NCBI GenBank assembly: GCA_042408955.1
Contig: JBHOQQ010000088.1
Span: 1-64,000, forward strand
Reading direction: 5' to 3'
Origin: CALGSZ01 sp042408955
Lineage (GTDB): Bacteria; Chloroflexota; Chloroflexia; Thermomicrobiales; UBA6265
DNA length: 64,000 nucleotides
The translations under genes were made by a program, and so were the position numbers. The notes below the pieces were generated by a model. The model had not been told where the DNA came from, did no database searches, and worked only from the letters and a program-made list of their open reading frames with translations. Each line of letters begins with the position of its first letter. Within the stretch, counting starts at the first letter, position 1. Below, in pieces: positions 38,170-46,488 of the stretch.

Positions 38170-39152
38170 TGCTCACCTGGCCCCGCCTCGTCGATGGGCG
38201 GGGTGGGAACCTGCGTCAGGCAGTCGAGCACGATGTCCTCCGGACGTACCCGCTGGACCCAAAGCTCGGGCCGGAGGATGATCCGATGAGACAGCGCGGG
38301 AACGGCGACCGCCTTCACGTCGTCAGGGACGACGTAGTCACGCCCGGCGAGGACAGCCCGCCCACGGGCCAGCTTCATCAGGGCGAGCGTGCCACGCGGG
38401 CTGGCCCCGACCTGAACTCGGCGGCTGGCGCGCGTGGCCGCGACAAGATCGACCATGTAGTACGCGACAGCAGAGGAGACGTACACTTCCTCAACTGCTC
38501 GCTGCATTGCCACCAGGGTCGGACCGTCGACAATTGGATTGAGCTCGATCTCATCGGTCTGTCGCTCGATCCGGTTGCGCAGCATCTGCCATTCCTCGTC
38601 GCGCGATGGGTAGCCAACGCCCGTTCGCAGCAGGAAGCGGTCGAGTTGCGCCTCGGGCAGGGGATAGGTGCCCTCGTACTCGATCGGGTTCTGCGTCGCC
38701 ATGACAACAAAAGGAGACATCAACCGGTGCGTAATCCCCTCGATTGTCACCTGTCGTTCCTGCATCGCTTCCAGGAGCGCCGCCTGCGTCTTAGCTGGGG
38801 CGCGGTTGATCTCGTCGGCTAGGAGGAAGTTCGTGAAGATTGGTCCAGGGCGAAACTCGAAATCACCGAGGCGCTGATTATAGATCAAGGACCCAGTCAC
38901 ATCCGCCGGCATCAGATCAGGAGTGAATTGGATTCGCTTGAAGTCAAGCCGGGCGACTTGGGCGAAGGATCGAGCGATCAGCGTCTTGGCCAATCCGGGG
39001 TAATCCTCAATGAGAACGTGACCGTCGGCGAGGATAGCTATGAGCACGAGCTCGGTCACCGCCCGTTTGCCAACCACCGCCCGTTCCACCTCGGTGAGCA
39101 TCTGGCGTGCTAATTCAGTTACTTGCTCAAGTGCGAGCGTTGTGGCTGCCAT
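38166..39152 (-). CDS. MoxR-family AAA ATPase
   Basis: The 328-residue protein carries Walker A EDYPGLAKT, Walker B FLLADEINRAPAKTQAALLE, sensor 1 TQNPIEYEGTYPLPEAQLD and the arginine-finger region DRFLLR. The frame extends upstream, but ATG 39152 has GGAGAG five bases before it and gives the family length. MoxR ATPases are chaperone-like partners of vWA/DUF58 proteins. It overlaps the previous gene by 26 bases and the DUF58 gene by four. Confidence 0.93.
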   Translation of the reverse strand: MAATTLALEQVTELARQMLTEVERAVVGKRAVTELVLIAILADGHVLIEDYPGLAKTLIARSFAQVARLDFKRIQFTPDLMPADVTGSLIYNQRLGDFEFRPGPIFTNFLLADEINRAPAKTQAALLEAMQERQVTIEGITHRLMSPFVVMATQNPIEYEGTYPLPEAQLDRFLLRTGVGYPSRDEEWQMLRNRIERQTDEIELNPIVDGPTLVAMQRAVEEVYVSSAVAYYMVDLVAATRASRRVQVGASPRGTLALMKLARGRAVLAGRDYVVPDDVKAVAVPALSHRIILRPELWVQRVRPEDIVLDCLTQVPTPPIDEAGPGEQ

Positions 39153-39699
39153 CCAGTCTCTCCAATGCCTCGACGACCGTCCACAATGTATCGACACTGA
39201 TCCCAGGGCCGGCTCTATCCTGCACATCAATCGCTGGTGCAAGCAGCACCCAGACAGGCTCACCGAGCGCGGCGCGGGCGGCCTCTGGCTCCGCGTCGAT
39301 GTTGATGCTGAGATAGGAGGTGAGTCGCTGCGCGGCAATCTGGCGAAGAACGGGTCGGAGTCGCGCCTGGAACTCTCGCCTGTCCCAACCCGCCGATGCC
39401 ACGAGTCGCTCGATTTGGCGGAGCCGTTCTGGCGGTTCCGGTGGAACTGTCCACCGTTCTTGGGCCAGATCGAAGGCTGTCCGTCTGTGGATCGGGTGTG
39501 TCTTGGCAGCCACTCGCGCCGTGGTGCCCAGCGCCGTCAGTCCGACGAGTAGCAGCCACCAGCGGAGCGCTCGTGTGACCTGGTCCGGCCAGACCAGGGT
39601 CATCACCACGAGCCCCAAAGTGGCGAGCGAGGCGACAACGAGGACGGCAAGCGCTGCTTGTCTGACCCGGTCTGCGTAATTGTCGAAAGGACCGTTCAT
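39127..39699 (-). CDS. Two-helix membrane protein of the MoxR operon
   Basis: The 190-residue protein has two transmembrane helices (about 16-35 and 47-62) and a C-terminal soluble domain with basic helices. In MoxR/DUF58/DUF4129 operons a protein of this type commonly sits between the DUF4129 gene and the ATPase. I recognise no family name. It starts seven bases after the DUF4129 stop and overlaps the MoxR gene at its end. Confidence 0.7.
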   Translation of the reverse strand: MNGPFDNYADRVRQAALAVLVVASLATLGLVVMTLVWPDQVTRALRWWLLLVGLTALGTTARVAAKTHPIHRRTAFDLAQERWTVPPEPPERLRQIERLVASAGWDRREFQARLRPVLRQIAAQRLTSYLSINIDAEPEAARAALGEPVWVLLAPAIDVQDRAGPGISVDTLWTVVEALERLDGSHNART

Positions 39700-39706
39700 T
39701 GATGGC

Positions 39707-40714
39707 TCACAGCTCCTGCCGAATCGCAGTCACTGCCGCGATGGCTTGCTCTTGCATGGAGGGGATGATGTCATGCTGACTGAACCTGGCCAACTCAAAC
39801 AAGCGGGTCAGGCGGCGGATCTCCCTCGCGCCCAGTCCAAGCTCTCGCAGGACACGCGCGGCGTACTCCTCTGGCGTCTCGACCTCGCGCCGGGGGAACC
39901 CGTGCCGTGCGAGAATGCGCTCCATTCGCACGTATGCTTTGATCACCGCGCGGCGTGGATCCCTCTCGCGGCGCAAGTCTTCTAAACTCTCATCCAGGGC
40001 TGCTGCCAGGTCCTGGGTGAGATCTGACGTGGCTGACTCCAGCGTCCTAGGCTTCTCCCAGGCTATTGTGCTCCCTCGGCGAAGAGTCCAGCCAGCGAGC
40101 GCAAGCGCTGCGACGCCGAGCATTGCAGCGGCCCCAATCGCCACCCAATGGGAGCCGCGTGTGGCGACCGCCGGTCCCGTGGGGACGGGTTCACTCGATC
40201 GTGGCGGAGCGATGGGAGCAACCGGGCCGCCATCTCGCACCTGCGTTGCGGGAGATGAGGTATCGATCTGAGTGGTATACACCAGGGAGACCACTCCCGC
40301 GATGAGGAGGAATGGAAGCGCGGTCAGGGCGAATTTGACAGCCCAATGTATCCTGACTGGCTCGGTGTACTCCTCGAACTCCTCCTCGTCCTTCCCTCGC
40401 CTCCGGCGCCGCGTCGGCCAAAAGATAAAAGCGAGGATTGCCGCGCCAACTACTGTCGCAACCATAACGGCTACCACAATCACATTGTCGAGGACATTGA
40501 TGGCCGTGGTGTTCGTTTGCGCGTGGGTGCTCGGGCTGGCATATGGCCGTGTCCCTACGAGGACAAGGAAGATCAAGAGAGTAATCGTGACGCCGGAAAA
40601 TGCCAGGCGCACCGGCGGGCGCAGATGGCGAGCCGTGGCCGGTGCCACGGCGGGCATACCACCGCTCTTCGCGTTTTCCTCGATACCGGTGTATCGCAGA
40701 TCAGTCGGCGTCAT
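39707..40714 (-). CDS. DUF4129-domain membrane protein
   Basis: The 335-residue protein has about four transmembrane helices. The C-terminal DUF4129 domain is seen in DPRRAVIKAYVRMERIL and the later TPEEYAARVL and ELARFSQHDI. DUF4129 proteins accompany MoxR and DUF58, sometimes with transglutaminase domains; none is present here. The start overlaps the upstream HEAT-repeat gene by 14 bases. Confidence 0.88.
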   Translation of the reverse strand: MTPTDLRYTGIEENAKSGGMPAVAPATARHLRPPVRLAFSGVTITLLIFLVLVGTRPYASPSTHAQTNTTAINVLDNVIVVAVMVATVVGAAILAFIFWPTRRRRRGKDEEEFEEYTEPVRIHWAVKFALTALPFLLIAGVVSLVYTTQIDTSSPATQVRDGGPVAPIAPPRSSEPVPTGPAVATRGSHWVAIGAAAMLGVAALALAGWTLRRGSTIAWEKPRTLESATSDLTQDLAAALDESLEDLRRERDPRRAVIKAYVRMERILARHGFPRREVETPEEYAARVLRELGLGAREIRRLTRLFELARFSQHDIIPSMQEQAIAAVTAIRQEL

Positions 40715-41288
40715 AAGGTGAATTCCACCTGTCAGCGGGGTGTGCCACTTTCAGCACATCGGCGGCGGCACGGCGCACCGCTGCATTGGGATCATGCATT
40801 GCTGCCTGGTGGAGTGCCTCGTCTGCTGCCGGATGAGTAAAGCACCCAAGGGCCTGGACGGCCGCAATCCTCTGGCGAAGGTGGCGATGGCGCAGGACAC
40901 CAGTCAAGGGCACGATGGCAGCTTCGTCTCTCAATTCGGCGAGCGCTTGGATAATTGCCATTGACACGTCGTCGGCATCGAGCCACCGGTCAAGCGCGGC
41001 GATCAGCGGCGCAACGGCGCCGCTCACCCGGCGCTGGCCTAGAATCTCGGCGCTGATCGCGGCGACATCGGGACGATTCTGCCTCAGGGCCGCGATCAGT
41101 TTGTCGTCGAACGTGTCCACATCTCGCTCCCGCGCACCGCGCGCCTCGTCTCGCCTCGCTGTAGCGCTGCTCGGGTCTCTTGATGGACAGGCTGCCGAGG
41201 CGGGAGGTTTGTCGAGCACCATGGTCCGTTCCTGGAGAGCACCTCTGAACTGCTGTCGAGAGCGCTCATGTTGCTGATGCAGCGTCAT
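40701..41288 (-). CDS. HEAT-repeat protein
   Basis: The 195-residue protein has a polar N-terminus (1-60) followed by about four HEAT-like repeats, each with A-x-x-L-G/ALG and a DP-A-V-R type turn, for example RIAAVQALGCF and PNAAVRRAAADVLK. Such alpha-solenoids bind other proteins. The ATG at 41288 starts one base after the stop of the PH-like gene. An earlier in-frame ATG inside that gene is possible. Confidence 0.75.
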   Translation of the reverse strand: MTLHQQHERSRQQFRGALQERTMVLDKPPASAACPSRDPSSATARRDEARGARERDVDTFDDKLIAALRQNRPDVAAISAEILGQRRVSGAVAPLIAALDRWLDADDVSMAIIQALAELRDEAAIVPLTGVLRHRHLRQRIAAVQALGCFTHPAADEALHQAAMHDPNAAVRRAAADVLKVAHPADRWNSPYDAD

Positions 41289-41289
41289 G

Positions 41290-42492
41290 CTAATTCGAGC
41301 GAATCCCCGGCTCATCTTGGTCATCCTGATCCGGCAGGTCGGGGCCGGCAGCCTCGACCGGCAGGAGCGTCAGCGCCTGCCGCAGGGTTGCAAAGACATC
41401 GAGGCTTTGGGCTGCGGTAACTGGAGGAAATTGCACGAGGCCGCCCGGTTTGGCGCCAAGCCGCCAGGCCACATGTGTCTCCAACACCGACCGGCGCAGC
41501 TCAATGGAGGTTACCTGAGTCAGTGGATAGACCAACACTTCCCCCTTATCTGGAAGAGAGACGACGAAAAGGTGCTCCTGTGTCACGGCAATGAGGCGGG
41601 GGCCCTCGCCAGTGTCAGGGATCATGGCCAGGGCGCGGACACGCCTCGGAGCTCCATCTGGGCCAGGGTACCTGCGCAAGCTATCCAAAAGGCGCTCTTG
41701 AAGTGCCGCGCCGAGCGCCGGATCGACGACATCGGTGACGCGCGGGCGAGATCGCTGATTGGGCGTTCGTGAAACCAGCGTCTGCAGATGATTGCGCGGC
41801 GCGAAGAAACCAGGGAGTCGTGGCCGGCGCTCATCTGAGCGGGGAAGAAATCGTTCGATCAGCGTCACCAGCGTTTCGATATCGGTGATTGCCTCTCCTG
41901 GAAAGATCCAGGTAATCGTCTCTTGAGCTTCAGACGCTCGCACCGCGATGGCAAGCTGAACCCCCTTACCCGCGACTTTCTTCAACCAAGAGACATGAGC
42001 GAGTCGTTCATAGGTGGTCACGTCAACCGAGTATCCGGAGAAATACATGCCGGCCACCGGCTCTTCGTCATCGCGTAGAAGGAGAATCTGGCGAGTGGTG
42101 GCAAGGAGCAGCCCCTCCCGTGGCTGCCGCCCACCGGGGGTGAGCGCGCGGCTCAGCCGCGCGCGCCAGCTATCTGTTGCCCGGTCACTCCAGGGAACGA
42201 ACGCAAGGATCCGCTCATGCGGGAAGAGGTATTCCTCAGCGTACTTGAGGAAGCGCCCGGAGAGGCGGTAGAGCGAATATTCAGCATCAGTATTCCGGTC
42301 TGCGTGGCGGTCGAGCGGCCGCAGCCGCTCGAGATGAACCGGCGAGATGCTCCCCTCTTCCTGTCCCGCCCAAATGGCTGCCACGGTCCGCCAGGCAGGT
42401 TGGACAGGGCGACGTAACGCCTCGCGCCGCGCTGGCGGAGTGGAGGTCGTGTGGGCGGAAGGTGAGGGGATCTGTGGGGTTGACTCGATCAT
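41290..42492 (-). CDS. Protein with two PH-like domains, function unknown
   Basis: The 400-residue protein has a disordered, proline-rich N-terminus and two regions that read like bacterial PH/YokE domains: FLLATTRQILLL-type strands (about 110-190, with GLLLATTRQILLL) and a second around RLIAVTQEHLFVVSL (about 310-380). The C-terminus is acidic (PDQDDQDEPGI). It is the first gene of the MoxR/DUF58 operon by position. No catalytic motif is visible. Confidence 0.6.
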   Translation of the reverse strand: MIESTPQIPSPSAHTTSTPPARREALRRPVQPAWRTVAAIWAGQEEGSISPVHLERLRPLDRHADRNTDAEYSLYRLSGRFLKYAEEYLFPHERILAFVPWSDRATDSWRARLSRALTPGGRQPREGLLLATTRQILLLRDDEEPVAGMYFSGYSVDVTTYERLAHVSWLKKVAGKGVQLAIAVRASEAQETITWIFPGEAITDIETLVTLIERFLPRSDERRPRLPGFFAPRNHLQTLVSRTPNQRSRPRVTDVVDPALGAALQERLLDSLRRYPGPDGAPRRVRALAMIPDTGEGPRLIAVTQEHLFVVSLPDKGEVLVYPLTQVTSIELRRSVLETHVAWRLGAKPGGLVQFPPVTAAQSLDVFATLRQALTLLPVEAAGPDLPDQDDQDEPGIRSN

Positions 42493-42552
42493 CTGGATTC
42501 CTCTAGGAGATTTGCTCTGCCGTGGCGTGTCATTGCCCCCTGGGCCGCTGCA

Positions 42553-43071
42553 TCAGGGGTGCTTCTCTGCGCGTTGCAGCATCACGCGGACGATGTCGGC
42601 ACGGCCAATCACGCCAACGAGCTCACCATTGTTGACAACCAGAACGGGATGAACGCCCCGATTGGCCATAATCGCCGCAACCTCGATGACGTTTGCCTCC
42701 TCGCTAACGCTAACCACCGTACGGCGCATGACCTTCTCAACGGGTGTTAGCGGCAGGCTGCTCGCCTTTTGGTCAAGGGAGTCGTATCGAAGAATCGGCA
42801 TCGGGCTAGCGTGAGGTAACGGCGCTCGCAAGATATCCCGGATGCCGATGACCCCAGCGACATGGCCATCTTCATCGAGAACGGGCAAGGCGTTGACGCC
42901 GTGGTCAACCATGAGTTGGGCGGCATCGGCCAGCGATGTGCCGTGCTGAACCGTGATTACCGATCGCTGCATGATCTCTTTAGCGTGCACGATCGAGTTG
43001 CTTGTCTCGGGCAATGGTCGCGATGTCGTGCTCAATCGGTGCCGGCTTGGGCCATGGCGTGAGGGATTCAT
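42553..43071 (-). CDS. CBS-domain protein
   Basis: The 172-residue protein has two CBS motifs: residues about 35-80 (MQRSVITVQHGTSLADAA, ALPVLDEDGHVAGVI) and about 113-165 (VMRRTVVSVSEEANVIEVAA, LVVNNGELVGVI). CBS pairs bind adenosine nucleotides and act as energy sensors. AAGGAGC lies about ten bases before ATG 43071. It is the last of the antiporter-UspA-CBS cluster. Confidence 0.93.
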   Translation of the reverse strand: MNPSRHGPSRHRLSTTSRPLPETSNSIVHAKEIMQRSVITVQHGTSLADAAQLMVDHGVNALPVLDEDGHVAGVIGIRDILRAPLPHASPMPILRYDSLDQKASSLPLTPVEKVMRRTVVSVSEEANVIEVAAIMANRGVHPVLVVNNGELVGVIGRADIVRVMLQRAEKHP

Positions 43072-43089
43072 CGGAACGCTCGCTCCTTT

Positions 43090-43512
43090 CTAGCGCACGA
43101 TCAGCACGGAACAGGCAGCGTGCCGGCTGACCTTGTCGGTCGTCGTGCCTAAGAACGATCCCCAGACGCCAGAGTGTCCGCTGTGGCCGAGCACGATCAG
43201 GTCGTAGCCGCCGGTCTTCGTGTGCTCGGCCAAAGTCTGCGCCGTGTGGCCGTGCACGATCTTCGCTTCGACGCTCACGCCGTGCTCGGCAGCGATTTGC
43301 CGCGCGTGCTCTTGCACTTGCCGCATGTAGGCTTCTGCCGCCTCGCTCTCTTCGTTGACCTCACCCACAGTGCCGGCGTAACGCGCGGCCGGCTCGATCA
43401 CCGAGAGCGCATGCAGGGCGGCGCCGAATTCTCTCGCCAGCGCGGCTGCCACCTCCATCGCACGCATTGAGCCCGCGGAACCGTCGAGCCCGACCAGGAT
43501 CTTGCGGAACAT
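43090..43512 (-). CDS. UspA-type universal stress protein
   Basis: The 140-residue protein begins MFRKILVGLDGSAGSMRAM and ends with the ATP-binding motif GHSGHSGVWGSFLGTTTDKV, which follows the G-2x-G-9x-G-S/T rule. It therefore belongs to the ATP-binding class of UspA proteins. AGAGG precedes the ATG. It lies 13 bases after the antiporter gene, and both are likely translated from one transcript. Confidence 0.95.
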   Translation of the reverse strand: MFRKILVGLDGSAGSMRAMEVAAALAREFGAALHALSVIEPAARYAGTVGEVNEESEAAEAYMRQVQEHARQIAAEHGVSVEAKIVHGHTAQTLAEHTKTGGYDLIVLGHSGHSGVWGSFLGTTTDKVSRHAACSVLIVR

Positions 43513-43525
43513 CGTCTGCCTCTTT

Positions 43526-44767
43526 TCAATCATTCACCGTGGCTGGCTGAAATGCCTCTCGTTCCGGCAGCCCACTGGACGTTGCCCGTGCTACCTCCGC
43601 CGGCTCAACCGCGGGGACAGCTGGACGGAAGAACGACTGGGCGATCAGTGTTGGCACGACGGCGCTGCCGATGACAACCGTGACGAGGATGGTGTATTGC
43701 TCCTGGTCAATGATATGGTTTGTCAGCCCAAAGAGAGCCGAGATTGTGCCGAAGGTCAGTCCTGTGCTCATCAGCAACGTCGTATAGACGCCATTACGTG
43801 GAATCATTTGGAACGCGCGCGTCAAGGGCCACACGCCCAGGGTCTTGGTGACCATCTTGAGGGCAAGCAACACGACGATGAGCCCGAACCCCGCGACAAA
43901 AGCTGAGAGCGAGACATAGCTGCCGGCCTTGAGAAAGTAGAAAGGCGTCAGCAGGGAAAAGGTAATCGAGCGCATCCGCGTGGCGAGCGTGCGGTCGCGC
44001 AGGAAGGTGCCGGCGATGACTAGTCCGACGAGATACGCTGGAAGCACCGCCTCGCTCCGTGCCGTCGTGGCGAAGCCGCCGAGGAGAAACAAGATCAGAA
44101 AAAGGAACTTGATCTCCGGCTCGCTGACCCGGTGACCGTAATGAGCCAGGATCCAGCGAGTCACACGGCCAAGATGCCAGAGTACGAACGCGGTTACGAC
44201 GACAAAGACCGCCAGCCAGGAGTTGAAGTTGGCGAAGATCAGTCCGAGCGCTAGGACAGTGCCAAGATCGTTGACGAAGCAGGCGGCAAGGATGAGTTTC
44301 CCGAGATCCGTTTGATTCAGCCCAGTTTCGACCATGACCGCGTAGACGACCGCGACCGACGTGGTCGAAAGGGCAATCCCTGCGATCTGGCTTGCGTGCC
44401 ATGCCCACCCCGCAACGTAGTAGGCGAAGAGCCAGACGCCGGCAAACGGGAACAAGAAGGCGATGCCGCCGATCGTCAGGCTAGGCTTGATGTGGCGGCG
44501 TAAGCTCTCTGGATCGATCTCAGCGCCGGCAAGGAAGGTCAGGAGACCGGATCCGAAGGTGGCGAGGAAATCGATCCAGGGGGTTGTCTTCAGATTGAGA
44601 AAATTGCCTGCCAGCACACCGATGAAGATCTCAGCGAGCGCGACCGAGATGCCTACCCTGATCGAGATGAGGCTAGCAATCAAGGCGAGCCCCATCCACG
44701 CGGCCGCGACGAACCACACGTTCCGGGCCTGACCGAGATTAACGATAGTGAAGGCAAGGGGAACCAT
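43526..44767 (-). CDS. Cation:proton antiporter (CPA family)
   Basis: The 413-residue protein has about 12-13 transmembrane segments. The ion-binding helix reads LAACFVNDLGTVLAL (residues about 158-172), that is, Asn-Asp rather than Asp-Asp. In this superfamily an ND pair is usually tied to electroneutral exchange and DD to electrogenic exchange. The ion (Na+ or K+) is unknown. The N-terminus starts MVPLAFTIVNLG with GAGGAGG eight bases upstream; longer starts are unlikely. UspA and CBS genes downstream suggest control by nucleotide state, and the leader looks regulatory. Confidence 0.9.
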   Translation of the reverse strand: MVPLAFTIVNLGQARNVWFVAAAWMGLALIASLISIRVGISVALAEIFIGVLAGNFLNLKTTPWIDFLATFGSGLLTFLAGAEIDPESLRRHIKPSLTIGGIAFLFPFAGVWLFAYYVAGWAWHASQIAGIALSTTSVAVVYAVMVETGLNQTDLGKLILAACFVNDLGTVLALGLIFANFNSWLAVFVVVTAFVLWHLGRVTRWILAHYGHRVSEPEIKFLFLILFLLGGFATTARSEAVLPAYLVGLVIAGTFLRDRTLATRMRSITFSLLTPFYFLKAGSYVSLSAFVAGFGLIVVLLALKMVTKTLGVWPLTRAFQMIPRNGVYTTLLMSTGLTFGTISALFGLTNHIIDQEQYTILVTVVIGSAVVPTLIAQSFFRPAVPAVEPAEVARATSSGLPEREAFQPATVND

Positions 44768-44900
44768 AAGCGGTACCTCCTCGCTTAGCGACATGGCCAG
44801 AATAATCGTCCACGCGTCGCTGCTTCGGGGTACCGCTGATCGGGAGCCGCCCAGAAACACAAAGCTCCTGCCCGTGCAGCAACGCGGGACCAGGAGCCAT
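44768..44900 (-). promoter_or_regulatory. Structured 5' leader of the antiporter gene with sequestered translation-initiation region
   Basis: On the transcript, AGCGGTACC (44829-44837) is exactly complementary to GGTACCGCT (44769-44777), which sits between the Shine-Dalgarno sequence and the ATG; the loop is 51 bases. Upstream is a hairpin GCTCCTG...CAGGAGC (44864-44897), extended by CCCG/CGGG with a two-base bulge. A regulatory leader or riboswitch that controls translation would look like this. I do not recognise a known Na+, Li+, c-di-AMP or other class. Confidence 0.5.
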
Positions 44901-45027
44901 CACCGGCCATCTGACCGGAGTTTGGGTACGACCCATGTGCGTCGCACCCTGGCGGCCTCCATCGCCAGCCTCATTGTACTGCTCATGCCAATGTTCCGCA
45001 AGGCTGGAGGAAGATGGAGGAGTACGG

Positions 45028-46317
45028 TCAGATTGCCGTGGTCAACGCCCCGAGCAAATCTGCTCGGTCAGCCATGCCAATAACCCTGCCGTGAGGATCG
45101 GTCACGATGACCATCTTGATGTGCTTGGCCAGAGCTTGGTCGATCACATCAGCGATTGGGGCGTCCGCGGTCACGATGAGGAGCCGATCCACCGGCCGCA
45201 TCACCTCGTGGGCACGCTCCGCGGTGCGCAGGCGCCTCATAGCCTCGTCCTCGGGAACATGGGGGCGTACCCTGCGCATCAATGCGGCAAAGAGGCCCGG
45301 ATGCGCTGCCGGGGTCACCCGTTGCAGGAGATCGGTGTCGACAATCCCCCCGATGGGGCGGCCCTCCTCATCGACGACAACCGCACGATGCAGCCGCGTT
45401 GACATCACCGCGTTCAACACGTCCGCCAAGGGCGCATCCGGACGCACCATCGGCACGTCACGGTTCATGATCTCGCCGATGCGGCGTGGGGTCCGGTGCC
45501 AATACGGAGCCGTGGGGTGCTCAGGTGATGGAGCAGCCAGCGTAACGGTCTTGAGGATATCGAAACGGCTAAGTATGCCAAGTAAACGGCCGTGTTCGTC
45601 GACGACCGGCAGGCGTTTTAGCCGCATCGTCAACATGAGCCGTGCTGCCTCATCCAGAGGCATGTCCGGACCAATGGTCATAACATTCGGCGTCATGATC
45701 GTCGCTGCTGTGCGGCCCTCACCCTCGAGCGCGGCAAGATGCACGGCAACGCGCGGATCGTCCGCCTCCCCGAGCGCCCGCAGCAGTTCTAGGCGCAGCG
45801 GCAGCCCAGCCCGCCTCACGAGATCACTGTTCGTTATCATGCCGACGACGAGCCGCTCATCATCGACAACAGGAACGGCGTTACGCCGCTTTCGCAGCAG
45901 CAGGCGAACAACGGCTAGCAGGTCCGCGCCAGGCTGAACTGTGTCGACCCGCTCGGCGGGGGTCATCACATCACATACGCGGAGCCTTGCCGGCACGGTG
46001 CGCAAGACGGGGCGGGGCCATTTGACCACGCTCACTTCTTCGATCGTAATCAGGCCGTCAACCAGTTCTTTCAATCGTGGCAAGCAGCGCGCGATGCGTT
46101 CTGAAGTGTCAACCCACTCAACCACAACTGGTAGCGGTCCCGATAGATCGACGAGCGAAGCAGTATGAATCTGCCCGTGGACTCCGAACCCCGCAATTCC
46201 CTTAAATGCGCTTGCACCGGCGCCTCCTTCTCGCCGCAGGGTCTCGAGGATAGCCGGAACAGGACCGTCTTCTGCGAGATAGATACGAACGCGGTGTGCA
46301 TTCTGTGCGGTATCCAT
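45028..46317 (-). CDS. DUF190 plus multi-CBS protein
   Basis: The 429-residue protein opens with a DUF190-like domain (about 5-100, with VRIYLAEDG and VVEWVDT), which resembles the PII-like fold. Four CBS motifs follow: around MTPAERVDTVQPGADLLA, MTPNVMTIGPDMPLDEAA, MNRDVPMVRPDAPLADVL and MRPVDRLLIVTADAPIAD. It is probably a nucleotide sensor. DUF190 proteins are often linked to CrcB fluoride channels, but none is present here. Confidence 0.9.
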   Translation of the reverse strand: MDTAQNAHRVRIYLAEDGPVPAILETLRREGGAGASAFKGIAGFGVHGQIHTASLVDLSGPLPVVVEWVDTSERIARCLPRLKELVDGLITIEEVSVVKWPRPVLRTVPARLRVCDVMTPAERVDTVQPGADLLAVVRLLLRKRRNAVPVVDDERLVVGMITNSDLVRRAGLPLRLELLRALGEADDPRVAVHLAALEGEGRTAATIMTPNVMTIGPDMPLDEAARLMLTMRLKRLPVVDEHGRLLGILSRFDILKTVTLAAPSPEHPTAPYWHRTPRRIGEIMNRDVPMVRPDAPLADVLNAVMSTRLHRAVVVDEEGRPIGGIVDTDLLQRVTPAAHPGLFAALMRRVRPHVPEDEAMRRLRTAERAHEVMRPVDRLLIVTADAPIADVIDQALAKHIKMVIVTDPHGRVIGMADRADLLGALTTAI

Positions 46318-46488
46318 TGGTTTCGTTTGGGTTTGGCTGGATTCTGCTTATCTCCGTCTTCTGCGGGTGACCGGCTTGCGAGCGCTGTCAATGTGGCTAG
46401 AACGTTCTTATGGCCGAATCACCAAGTTCGGTTGATCGCCCCAATGGTACGACACCCGGACGCGGTCGGCGGCGGGTATCTGCCCTCT

